Part shown: positions 55,901 through 64,000 of the stretch, in pieces
How the letters are laid out: each line of letters starts with the position of its first letter
Numbering within the stretch: the first letter of the stretch is position 1
From: Gonocerus acuteangulatus
Lineage: Eukaryota; Arthropoda; Insecta; Hemiptera; Coreidae
Direction of reading: 5' to 3'
Length of the DNA stretch: 64,000 nt
NCBI GenBank assembly: GCA_946811695.1
Contig: OX328132.1
Coordinates: 96,119,456 to 96,183,455 of the forward strand
Program-made: the position numbers and the translations under genes
Notes under the pieces: generated by a model
The model's database searches: none
Told to the model about the DNA's origin: nothing
Seen by the model: only the letters and a program-made list of their open reading frames with translations

Positions 55901-57019
55901 ATGATCACAGGTATCCTTTCAGGTCCCTGATCTATTATGTTAAAATGACAATAAGCTTTGCTAAGAAAGAAAAACATTCCCATTAGCATGAAGACATTAC
56001 CAAGCTGTTGCACGTACATTGTCTGTTTGATGCACTTCGACAGGCCTCTTAAGTGTTTAAGAAAAGTATTTAGTAAACACTTTTAACTATTAAAAAATAA
56101 AACTTGATTAAAAACAACTAATTGCAATTCTGACTCCTATGATTAAATACATTTATTACAGTAAGTGGTAAAACGTAACAGTTCCTGGTATTGATGCTGT
56201 TCAGATAATATTCGTACTCTCGGCTGACTGGAAACTCGACGCGGTAGTACTATCATCACATCCAGGAATTTTGGTTCGGAATGAGTATGGACCCACTGAA
56301 ATATATTTTTTTATTGCCAACTCTTAACTATGCTGAGGTTAAAACTGTATGAGAAGTTAACATACGTTTCTTTTTATTATCACTTGATAGCCGCTACAGG
56401 CCCATCATAAAGCCATTGGCGGCTGTAAATATAGGTTTTCATTGTGCAATAATACGAATACCTGCTTGCTTTTGATGTCGATTTCGTGGCTCGCCTCAAA
56501 AAAACGTGGAGATAAAGCGTGAGATAGCTTGATCGCCCAAACAACCACGAATCACGGTTCAATATTTGCTGGAGGAGCTTTTACAAGAAAGTATTTTGGC
56601 TAATAAGTTAAGGGAATGTCCAGAAAATATTAAAAACAGAAGAAAAAGTGATGGCGGGGAGAGAGTGGATTCAAAGCAGGAGGAATTTGGGAGCAACCAA
56701 TTTATTAGATTAGGAGCTCGATATTATTACCCTGAAGATTTTCACAACCTACTTTGAATGACGAAAGAGCGGTTTGGTTTTCTACTGAGATTAGAGTCCC
56801 TTCAAATCACAAAATCTGGGGACTCTTTCAAAACATTTTTTTTTTTTTATAAAGTATGAAACACACACGCTCGTTGCACAAGCAGTTGTCTCATTTTATG
56901 AATTCCCAAATTCTTTGCGAATTTCTATATTCTTTGCAAGATGGATCACATAAAATCCTCTAATTTGCTTATAATTGTAAAAATATTAAAGTTTCGTCGT
57001 CTTGGAGTGTAATCTCGCA
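55901..57019. other. No recognised gene
   Basis: Mixed DNA. Short ORFs (56380-56562, 56566-56757) lack motifs. Confidence 0.35.
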
Positions 57020-57280
57020 AGACGATGACTCCGACATTTCTAATTTTTCATTACAAAAAAAAAAAAACAAACACTTGTTGCGTTGAGATGCCAGATGAAA
57101 CTGGCGAGATTCGTAACAAAGGTCGAAAATCCAAGATGTTCAATCCCGTCGTGAGCGTTCGTGAATTTGCCTGACACCCGGTCACGTCCGAGGCAAACTC
57201 ACGCCACCTCGTTCAGACGAGGCAATTTCACGAAGTCTAGGGTCACGCTTTCGTATAAATTCCCGTGAAACGTGGTTTAA
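57020..57280. other. GC-richer, CpG-containing island without recognised product
   Basis: Noticeably richer in G, C and CpG than the surroundings. A 28-codon ORF from 57087 reads MPDETGEIRNKGRKSKMFNP then VVSVREFA. A small hairpin CCTCGTTCAGACGAGG lies at about 57207-57222. It could be an exon, a promoter-like island or part of an unrecognised repeat. Confidence 0.25.
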
Positions 57281-57476
57281 GCCTCAGGCAGGCTTCTTCC
57301 AATGAGGCCTACAGCATTGAGATGGAGAGAACAACCGGCACAAATCAAAATGATGCAGGATAGCCACAAAGATCAAGGGCTAGACCAGATGGAAATCTAT
57401 TTGCATGTTATTGTAACCTCAAACAGAGCCTATATCTTTGCTGATGGGCTGTTGGCAATGTATATGTAAACATGAA

Positions 57477-57602
57477 TTCATCGGCCATACCACGTTGAAT
57501 ACCCCAGTTCCTGTTCTTCGTCGAGGTTATGGAACGTCTGTTGTGGATAGTATGTACTTGGATGGGCGACCGACTGGGATAACTACTTACCGTTGGCATT
57601 TA
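57477..57602 (+). rRNA. 5S rRNA-like sequence (pseudogene or SINE head)
   Basis: TCGGCCATACCACGTTGAAT followed by ACCCCAGTTCCTGTTC corresponds to the 5' third of a eukaryotic 5S rRNA, and GTACTTGGATGGGCGACCGA with CTGGGA to the conserved C box of its internal promoter. ACCGTTGGC closes the terminal stem. The A-box region is badly diverged (GGTTATGGAACG) and the total length is a few bases over normal. It is therefore a retropseudogene, or possibly the head of a 5S-derived SINE, rather than a working gene. Confidence 0.75.
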
Positions 57603-58252
57603 AAAGACTGAGAACGTGTAGATAGCCCTGTGCTAAAAGCTCAGGAGTTAATTTGCCGTAAAATAACAATAAAGATAACATTAGTCAGCAATCAATTTTT
57701 CATATGTTAAGTGGGACTTAATATCTCCTAGCTGCTTTTGAAGTATTTTTTAGTATGACGCTGGTCATAACTGTGCCTAACATTAGCGCTTTTGTTGAAG
57801 GGAAGTGATAAAAGCATTGGGTGGTATAAAACAATAAAGTGGATTTCATTTTGTTTGTTTCGTTGGGTTGGAGGGGGAGGTGTATCTTCATTTCGAGGGC
57901 CCTAATATAAAAACCTGCCATTTCCTCGCCAAAGGTTTATATAGGACCTGCCAATACTGTGTTAGGTCCTCCTTCTCTGGACCCACTTTTCAATCTAAAA
58001 CGTTCTTGTACGCCATCATAATACGCTTCTTGCTCGTGCGTATGGGGAAAAACAGCATCTTATTTACCGTTACATTGACTTACGGATTCACGGCATTCAT
58101 ATAATTCAAAATCTTGTGATTTGCATCCATCAGTCACTTGACTCGAAGGTGGTACTAAAACAATGCACAATGTTTAAGAATTTATTTATTTCATGAAACA
58201 AATTACTATTATTAATTATTGTTAATTTACTATTATTAATTATTATTAACAT

Positions 58253-58822
58253 ATACTCTGACGGCCAGGCAGCAATATCAGATATCGAGGGCACCTGCAT
58301 TAAATCGAAGTTGTGGATGAATGGAGGAACATGCTAGATCGTTTAGCTGTTGAAAACCAGGTTACGTTACACTGGGTGCCAGGGCACTCAGGTATACTCG
58401 GGAATGACAGAGCTGATAAACTGGCAAGACAAGGGGCCAAAGAATCCCTCTGTGGACCGGAACCAGCTTGTGGAGTATCCCTAACCCGAGCCAAAGGAAT
58501 CATTGGTGACTGGGTGAGGACAGAACATCTAGGCATTTAGGAAAGTGTCCAAACGCAAAGACACTCAAGGCGTTTCCTAAATCAGATTGACAGGAAACGA
58601 ACAAAGACAATTTTGTCCCTATATAAAAAGGCTATGAGGGAGACTGTAGCTCTCAATATAGGTCATGCAAAGATGAACAAACATCTACACAACATGGGCC
58701 TGGTTACAACCTCCCTATGCAGGATGTGTGGGATAGAGGAGGAAACACCTGTACACATAATTTGTGGCTGTACAGTACTCGCACGCAGGCGCTTCATGCA
58801 CTTTGGATCTGCGAGAATAACT
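58253..58822 (+). pseudogene. LINE RNase H plus knuckle relic, split by a PLE
   Basis: Starts YSDGQAAISDIEGTCIKSKL, with a frameshift near 58310. It then reads EWRNMLDRLAVENQVTLHWV and PGHSGILGNDRADKLARQGA, the final RNase H catalytic loop with its Asp (DRADKLA). There is a stop at 58538-58540. The frame resumes to CRMCGIEEETPVHIICGCTV, the terminal knuckle, and ARRRFMHFGS. Coding stops at about 58822, where the Penelope-like element begins. Same clade as 771-1568. Confidence 0.85.
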
Positions 58823-59115
58823 GGGAGTTAGGGAAGAGTTGGGATTTCACTTTTTTAACAAGGGATTTTATGAGGTTGGGGGGAAATTGGTTGCGTGCCA
58901 ATATATCTGAGGCGATATTAATATTTTTATTGTGGAAGGAAGCATGGGATAGGGAGAGGACTCGGCGAAGGAGATTTCTGGCTACATTAATCTTGAGGTG
59001 GTAAGGATGGGATGAATGAAAATTAAGTAACAGTCCCGAGTATGTGGGTTTGGTGTACCAGTCAGTAATAATAGTACCGTCAGTCTGTCTAATTAGTAAG
59101 ATGTCCAAGTATGGG
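58823..59115 (-). pseudogene. PLE reverse transcriptase, C-terminal part
   Basis: Minus-strand translation reads YLDILLIRQTDGTIITDWYT, KPTYSGLLLNFHSSHPYHLK, then a long basic helix (NLLRRVLSLSHASFHNKNIN). LD-L-R...T-WY-KPT-SG--LNF-S-HP is the characteristic end of the Penelope-like RT. Residues past SQLFPNSQL belong to the flanking LINE. The catalytic palm is absent. Confidence 0.85.
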
Positions 59116-59623
59116 AGCTATTGGCACTGTCTCTCCCAATTCTTCCCTAACTCCCAGTTCCCAAATGTTCCGATCTCTACAATTTACACCTGGACTGACT
59201 GATAAACTTACAAAGACAATAAAAAAATCCTACCCTTCCCTAAATTTTGGTTTAAAAACTACCAACAAACTCAAAACCCTCTATACCAAACTCAAAGATC
59301 CCATCCCTTTTGAACAAACCACCCGTTGTGTTTACCAAGTCCCTTGCCAAACCCCTTCCTGTAATGGTGTATACATAGGAGAAACCATAAATGACATTCA
59401 CTCACGTCTTACACAACATAAACGAACCATCACTAATAAAGAAATAGATAAATCTGCACTTGCTAAACACGCCATTACGCAAAAACACACTTTTAACTTC
59501 GACGACACGAAAATTCTTTCTACACAACGAAACAAAAACAATATAAACTACAAAACTGACAAACAAGGCATTTCTCCTATGTACGCTAATATTTTCCAAA
59601 AACTCTCCCGACCTCCCACCTAG
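59111..59623 (+). CDS. PLE GIY-YIG endonuclease domain (fragment of pol)
   Basis: A 170-codon ORF. Residues 20-70 (FRSLQFTPGLTDKLTKTIKK and KLKTLYTKLKDPIPFE) are the linker seen between RT and endonuclease in Penelope-like elements. From residue 74, CVYQVPC...CNGVYIGET contains the GIY and YIG strands, followed by the catalytic-helix Arg in HSRLTQHK (R99), and ALAKHAI-KHTFNF. GIY-YIG nucleases make the nick that primes reverse transcription in these elements. The Met used here lies in the inversion junction and is not the natural start. The frame is uninterrupted, suggesting a recent insertion. Confidence 0.88.
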   Translation: MGAIGTVSPNSSLTPSSQMFRSLQFTPGLTDKLTKTIKKSYPSLNFGLKTTNKLKTLYTKLKDPIPFEQTTRCVYQVPCQTPSCNGVYIGETINDIHSRLTQHKRTITNKEIDKSALAKHAITQKHTFNFDDTKILSTQRNKNNINYKTDKQGISPMYANIFQKLSRPPT

Positions 59624-60141
59624 ATTTTCCCATGCCAGGATGGAGAGAACAACCGGAAGGTGTTTTTATACCCATGGGTATCCTTCCACTAACACCTTTT
59701 TCTCCTTTCCTGTCATAAAATGTCATAAACATACCTTTTGATCCTTACCGACCTTTCTCCCACCATCTGCTGTTTTCAGTTACATATACCCCAGTAGATT
59801 CCTTTTTCCTTAGACACTTTCACAATGGTTACTTAATTGCCAACCTTGGTCTTCCTCTGCCGCTCGGCATTTCCATTGTTATGTAGTGTCTTATTTCTTT
59901 GTAAAATTAATTAATGTTACTATCAGCTACTATATTTGTCATTGATATGTAGTTTCTTATTTCTTTGTAAAGTCAATTAATGTTACTAATGACTATTAAA
60001 ATCAGTTATTATACCTATTAATTTTTTCATTCTAAGAATTTAAGACGATATGTTCTTTTATGAGTGTTTATAGTTCTGTTACCTATCACAATTATAAACT
60101 TTTTTTTGTTTCTGTATTAATTTCTTTTTTTGTCATTTTAG

Positions 60142-60176
60142 CTGACGAAGGCTACCAATGAGTAGCCGAAACGTCC
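60142..60176 (+). ncRNA. Hammerhead-ribozyme-like motif in the PLE 3' region
   Basis: CTGACGA, an A, a perfect 6-bp stem GGCTAC/GTAGCC with loop CAATGA, then GAAACGTC. All invariant core bases (CUGANGA, GAA, then UH after stem III) are present, though stem III would be minimal and one extra A precedes stem II. Minimal hammerhead ribozymes have been described in Penelope-like elements of many eukaryotes. Cleavage here is inferred, not shown. Confidence 0.65.
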
Positions 60177-60282
60177 GAAATATAGATTTTTTAAAACAAA
60201 ATCATATTGAGGTTTATTTAGCCGAATCCCAACCATTCCATCTTTACTTATCACCTCGACGGCTAACTATCTAATCATCATA

Positions 60283-60352
60283 ATAGAACTTTTAGGTCGA
60301 GTTGCTTTCCCCCTTAATAAGGAGCCCTGATTATATCTAATCTAATCTAATT
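60283..60352 (+). other. Resumption of the interrupted LINE: 3' tail
   Basis: TATATCTAATCTAATCTAAT closes the segment, the same pentanucleotide tail as at 1640-1660. It therefore appears to be the 3' end of the LINE whose RNase H part lies at 58253-58822. Confidence 0.6.
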
Positions 60353-60875
60353 TACAGAAATGATGATGAACATAACTGGCTTTTTTAGCCCCTACAATCT
60401 ACATGTGCCCACATTTGGTACATGACACTTTTCAACCAGACCTCTTTCTGAGTGTCTTCAGAGAACAAAAGATGCAAATTCAGTAGCTTGAGTCTGGTTC
60501 TCGGAGAAATGAAGTTGTTGGAAAACATTGCGGTATTTCAACAACCCCTTAAATGGGTGCTCATATTTACACCAAGAATGGGTGCCTATATTTACACCAT
60601 CCCCATCTAAGAAAAATGACGTGCACGCCTTAAAAAAAATAGCACGCTTTAAGGACGCTTAAAAAATAGCTTAAGATCTCTGCTTTACGAATATCGCTGT
60701 GAAATTATTTTTAACTAAACTAAGAAAATGAAAAGAAAATTATTTCACACAGGTCTCACGCACACTACTTTTATATTAGCTAAATGCGCCATATAACGTC
60801 CTTGCGACCAGTCCTCCGTACCTCCACTAGCCAGTATGGAGGGGTGCCCTTATTTACGTTTCCCCCCCCCTCTCT

Positions 60876-60877
<2 letters not shown>
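60353..60877. other. No recognised gene
   Basis: AT-rich DNA. A short direct duplication, GGGTGCTCATATTTACACCA / GGGTGCCTATATTTACACCA, lies at about 60555-60600. Confidence 0.4.

Positions 60878-60937
<60 letters not shown>
60878..60937. repeat. (TA)n microsatellite
   Basis: About 60 bases of TA. Confidence 0.95.
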
Positions 60938-60939
<2 letters not shown>

Positions 60940-61204
60940 TTGCCCCATACGTCACGGTTTAACCGGGACAGTCCCGATATTTTCCTGTCTTTTGCTATTT
61001 TTAGGTGGATAGACTGACAATTTAGGGTTCCAAATGTCCCTCTCCCGTTACTTGCGAGGATTAAAAAAGGCTTAAAACTAACTATTTTGGTTCTAATTTT
61101 TTTAAAATGTTGGGACCCCCTCCCACTCTTCCATACCCCCCAGACCCTCACCCGCGTATGCCCATCCCATAAATGTGTCCCGGTTTCACTCACCAACAAT
61201 ATGG

Positions 61205-61205
<1 letters not shown>

Positions 61206-61275
<70 letters not shown>
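61206..61275. repeat. (TA)n microsatellite
   Basis: About 70 bases of TA. A shorter tract follows at 61337-61356. Confidence 0.95.
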
Positions 61276-61278
<3 letters not shown>

Positions 61279-61356
61279 TTTGAGGTTTCTTCGCTGGTAA
61301 GAATTATTTATGTTCTTTAAACGGCATTCGCCAGAATATATATATATATATATATT

Positions 61357-62241
61357 AACAATTTGCTAAAACTTTTCGCACAGTAATAATTCACAGATTG
61401 TAGAGGATTTATTGGCCTTACTAAATATCTGGTGTACTTTTATGAGTATAAATTTGTTTATATTTAATAGCGTATTCCAATTAAGAGAGACACTCCCCAT
61501 TCTACAATGCAGCTGGTAGTAGAGAGATTTAATTAAAAATAATACATAGCCTTACGGATGAAGTTGCTTTTGGAGGAAGAAGGGAGGAGTATTGTGGAAT
61601 GAAGGAGGATGGTAGGGACTCTTTGTTCTGCCGTCGGATACCAAGTCTACCCCTTCAAGCACAACTCGACAATACTCTTACTGTCGGCTTTCCCTTATCT
61701 CTATCTCTGGTCGAATATATACGCGGAGCTATTACTTACAGAAAAAAATAATAAAATTTAACTTATTTTATAACGTAGTAATTGGCTATAACAGCGGGAA
61801 ATGCTCTGGCTCTCATGAGTGAATGTAAGTCAATCTCAAAAAGAGAAAAACTGAAATATTGTCCCTTAAAGATATTTATAAAGCGATATATCGATTTCTA
61901 AGGGCCAATCTTTTAATGAATCGATCTTCAAGGCCGATCTTTTGAAGAGTCGATCTATCTATAATACCGTAAAATAAAGTGTTTTTTAAAAAATATTTAA
62001 ATACCTAATCTCACCTCTTGTTACTCAGTCTCATTTCTGAAGTATTTGCATTTATTTATTTTCGTCATTTGATAAACATATATATGTAAGATACCCATAT
62101 ATTTCGATATGATGTAACAGTAGTAGTTTTATTATATAATATTTTTAATGAAAAATAGTCTTATATCTTCTACTTTTAGGTTACAGACATTTTTTTCATA
62201 TTATCATGTATTAAAATCGACTTATTTAGGTCTGTTCGTAG
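61357..62241. other. No recognised gene
   Basis: AT-rich. At 61880-61965 the words GAATCGATCTTCAAGGCCGA and GATCTTTTGAAGAGTCGATC resemble the interior of the small hAT-type element at 62242-62450 and may be a decayed copy. Confidence 0.4.
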
Positions 62242-62450
62242 TAGTAATGGGCGATTTATGAATGTGAATCGATTCTAATGAATCGCGATTCGTGAAATCG
62301 ATCCATATCGAAGATCGATCTTCAGAGCCTAGAATATCGATCTTTTGAATCAATCTGAAATCGCCGATCTTTTTAGTGGATCGATATTTTCATTTCGATT
62401 CGAATAGATTCAAAAGATCAATTTATATTTGAGAATCGCCCATCACTTTT
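62242..62450. mobile_element. Small hAT-type MITE rich in ATCGAT words
   Basis: Left end TAGTAATGGGCGATTT and right end AATCGCCCATCACTTTT are inverted repeats of the hAT (CAGTGATGGGC-like) type. Flanking 8-mers GTTCGTAG (62234-62241) and GTGCGTAT (62451-62458) match at six of eight positions, consistent with an aged 8-bp TSD. The interior repeats GATCGATCTTC / AATCGATTC words. No ORF. Confidence 0.65.
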
Positions 62451-62588
62451 GTGCGTATATAAATAAACTTGATGAGTTCTCTTGAGGATTAATATGTAAA
62501 AATAACGGGAAATTAATATCCTGTGGGATAAAAAAAAATAGTTTATTTTATTTATATTTTATAGTGAGCGAATCTTCTTGAATCTAAT

Positions 62589-62835
62589 ATTTTTCAGGCG
62601 GTCAATAAAAGAGAATTAACAAAGTCAATTCATTTATTTGTACTTGCTCAACACGTTTCACACCTGTGCCTCTTCAGGAGCCAAAAACTCGATAAACTGA
62701 AACTTACAGCCGAATTGTATTAAGGCGAACCTTCCTGTACAATGGCCACGTCCAATATGTAGAACATGTAGAGCAATTACAAATAAATGAATTGACTTTG
62801 TTAATTCTCTTTTATTGACCTTCCGCCTGAAAAAT
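62589..62835 (-). mobile_element. Palindromic element with hammerhead-like core (E3), best-preserved copy
   Basis: Terminal inverted repeats of 61 and 65 bp (62589-62649 and 62771-62835) differ only by a 4-base indel and one substitution. They start ATTTTTCAGGCGG and end near TTTATTTGTA-TTGCTC. Just inside the left arm, on the minus strand (62647-62690), lies CTCCTGAAGAGGCACAGGTG then TGAAACGTGTTGAGC: box CTGAAGA intact, a short stem GCAC/GTGT, and GAAAC intact. The right arm lacks the motif. No ORF. Confidence 0.6.
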
Positions 62836-63087
62836 GTTGGATTAGTTTATTTTAATTTGAATAATACGTTTTCTTATGTTTATGTATTTAAGTTCGTTCG
62901 AAAGATTAAATTTTTGATAATTTACAGAAGAAACGTCAATAATAAGAATTAAGAAAAAAAATTAGGTAATTCAAATGTATCTGAAATAGTTTTATCAAAT
63001 TAATTTTCCTTTAAAATAGTCATAATGATTTTAGGTGCCGTGCGATAGCTTTGTCTTTCGAAATAGGTTCAGCTTTGTATACCAAAA

Positions 63088-63455
63088 GGGGGCGAGGTTA
63101 GCTCAGTTGTAGAGCACTGGACTAATAAGCTGGAGGCCCGAGTTCAAATCCCGAGCAAGCACTAAAGATTTTTTCTTCTAGTGTCTTCGTTCGCCGGTTG
63201 AATTCGGCCTCCTTGACCGTCCCTAGGCCAACCCAGCCTTTAATTAATTTAATAATGGGTACCTTGGTTGGTGCTAATGACTCCAGCAGTCGAAGCAGCC
63301 AAGGGGAAAATCAGGCGGCCGGAGCATAGTACTGGCCGCACTATCTCCCTAGTGTGCCGTATGGTCATGAATCTGATACCTCTATAGTATGTGCCCCTCA
63401 GGGCCCTCGTGGCCTGTTACGGGACTGATTTTTTTTTTTTTGTTTTTTTTTTGTT
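63088..63455 (+). mobile_element. tRNA-derived SINE (SINE-1), full-length copy with 14-bp TSD
   Basis: Flanked by TTTGTATACCAAAA at 63074-63087 and 63456-63469. The head (63088-63160) is tRNA-like: GAGGTTAGCTCAGTTGTAGA (A box), anticodon-arm region with CTAATAA as in tRNA-Ile(AAT), and GAGTTCAAATCCCGAGC (B box). A body of about 260 bp follows and ends CCTGTTACGGGACTGA, then a T-rich tail. The perfect TSD implies a recent insertion by LINE machinery. Confidence 0.93.
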
Positions 63456-63469
63456 TTTGTATACCAAAA

Positions 63470-64000
63470 CAAAGAAAGCTCAATGCCCAAATTTCCACCA
63501 GTGAAAACAAACAGTAAAAACAAAGGTCAATCAAACTCAAAATCACAATGCTCCTGAGTATTCATTAAAGAAGAATTAGTTTTACTTTTTATATTTTCAT
63601 CCGATTATGATTATGGGATAATCATAATCGACACAGAATATGGATTTTAATGGCCCAAGCCCAGGATCCTATTCATTTCCACGTAATCCAGAACGTCTTA
63701 AGGGATCAGCCACTCTAATCTCCTCTTGTTGAGCATAATCTGTATTGTGTCCCGTCCAGTCCACTCTAATCCAAATAGAATACCGACAATGACACAAACC
63801 TTTCTTGCCATAAGCCTCGTGATGGATTCAATTGAGAATCTTCTTACAAAAATTAATAGATTCACTACAATCACACATTCACTACATAAACCCTTTCAAA
63901 AATGTACTACATACTTACATTTCCTACATTCAATTCATTGGTGCATTTACTACATTCATACATTAAATAAATTCATGCAGTTAGTTCTGCTCGCGCATGA
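63470..64000. other. No recognised gene
   Basis: AT-rich DNA. The last 160 bp contain a cryptic repeat of ACTACATTCA/TTCACTACAT words. Confidence 0.4.

Larger units (their letters stand above)
58823..60282 (+). mobile_element. Penelope-like element with an inverted 5' segment
   Basis: The 5' part (RT C-terminus) is in minus orientation at 58823-59115, and the 3' part (GIY-YIG endonuclease, 3' region, hammerhead-like motif) is in plus orientation from about 59116. About 25 bp are present in both parts: TTCCCTAACTCCCAG at 59145 and its complement CTGGGAGTTAGGGAA at 58825. The element ends near TATCTAATCATCAT, matching the PLE fragment at 23177. It interrupts a LINE. Confidence 0.82.

Noticed and set aside
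59402..59599. Minus-strand ORF over the GIY-YIG region
   Set aside because: Shadow of the well-supported plus-strand endonuclease ORF.
63088..63160. A functional tRNA-Ile gene
   Set aside because: The head has A and B boxes but mismatches in the anticodon stem and continues into a SINE body with a TSD. It is a SINE, not a tRNA gene.

Overview
This is AT-rich, eukaryotic, non-genic DNA. It most resembles a repeat-dense arthropod (probably insect) genome. The evidence is the mix of element relics: RNase H-bearing I/R1-type and Jockey-type LINEs, Penelope-like elements (PLEs), hAT and piggyBac-type DNA elements, tRNA-derived SINEs, a 5S-like sequence, many long (TA)n tracts, and the arthropod-style repeats containing 'CTAGCTGTTACCCGGCG' and 'GACCGATTTTGACCAAACTTGG'. 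I found no bacterial operon, phage or CRISPR array, and no complete conserved host gene. The taxonomic guess is inference only.

Layout. 1-9 kb: a LINE RNase H tail (771-1568), a TTAA-flanked MITE (1666-2557), two copies of a TA-microsatellite-bearing repeat family called R1 here (3380-4650, 5088-6838), and a LINE 3' end whose zinc-knuckle codons are repeated five times in tandem (7720-8660). 9-13 kb: a perfect 4 x 80 bp array, an 8 x 119 bp array built from the hAT transposase dimerisation motif, and a 919-bp palindromic hAT-type element with an 8-bp target-site duplication (TSD). A 51-codon signal-peptide ORF (12904-13059, minus) is the best host-gene candidate. 13-26 kb: hammerhead-like elements, a second TTAA MITE, a SINE, a 1.1-kb minisatellite and R1 with a PLE 3' end. 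26-43 kb: TA tracts, a LINE 3' ORF, a 0.95-kb inverted-repeat element, SINE copies, an RNase H relic and an AP-endonuclease relic. 43-46 kb: a SINE with a 13-bp TSD and a piggyBac-type element inserted in a 168-bp-period minisatellite, plus a LINE restriction-like-endonuclease relic. 48-55 kb: the longest ORF (406 aa LINE RT tail plus RNase H), a Jockey-type tail, inverted repeats and R1. 55-64 kb: an unassigned decayed minus-strand ORF, a 5S rRNA-like sequence, a LINE split by a PLE whose 5' part is inverted, a small hAT MITE, a palindromic hammerhead-like element and a full-length SINE.

How it works together. Essentially everything recognisable is mobile DNA or its debris, often nested (PLE in LINE, piggyBac in minisatellite, hammerhead element in the TA tract of R1, SINE in a TA tract). 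The most coherent theme is a set of hammerhead-ribozyme-like motifs. One lies in the 3' region of a PLE that also carries a GIY-YIG endonuclease ORF. Others lie in short elements with inverted terminal repeats that look like non-autonomous relatives. The second theme is satellite birth from transposon coding sequence (the hAT array and the LINE zinc-knuckle array).
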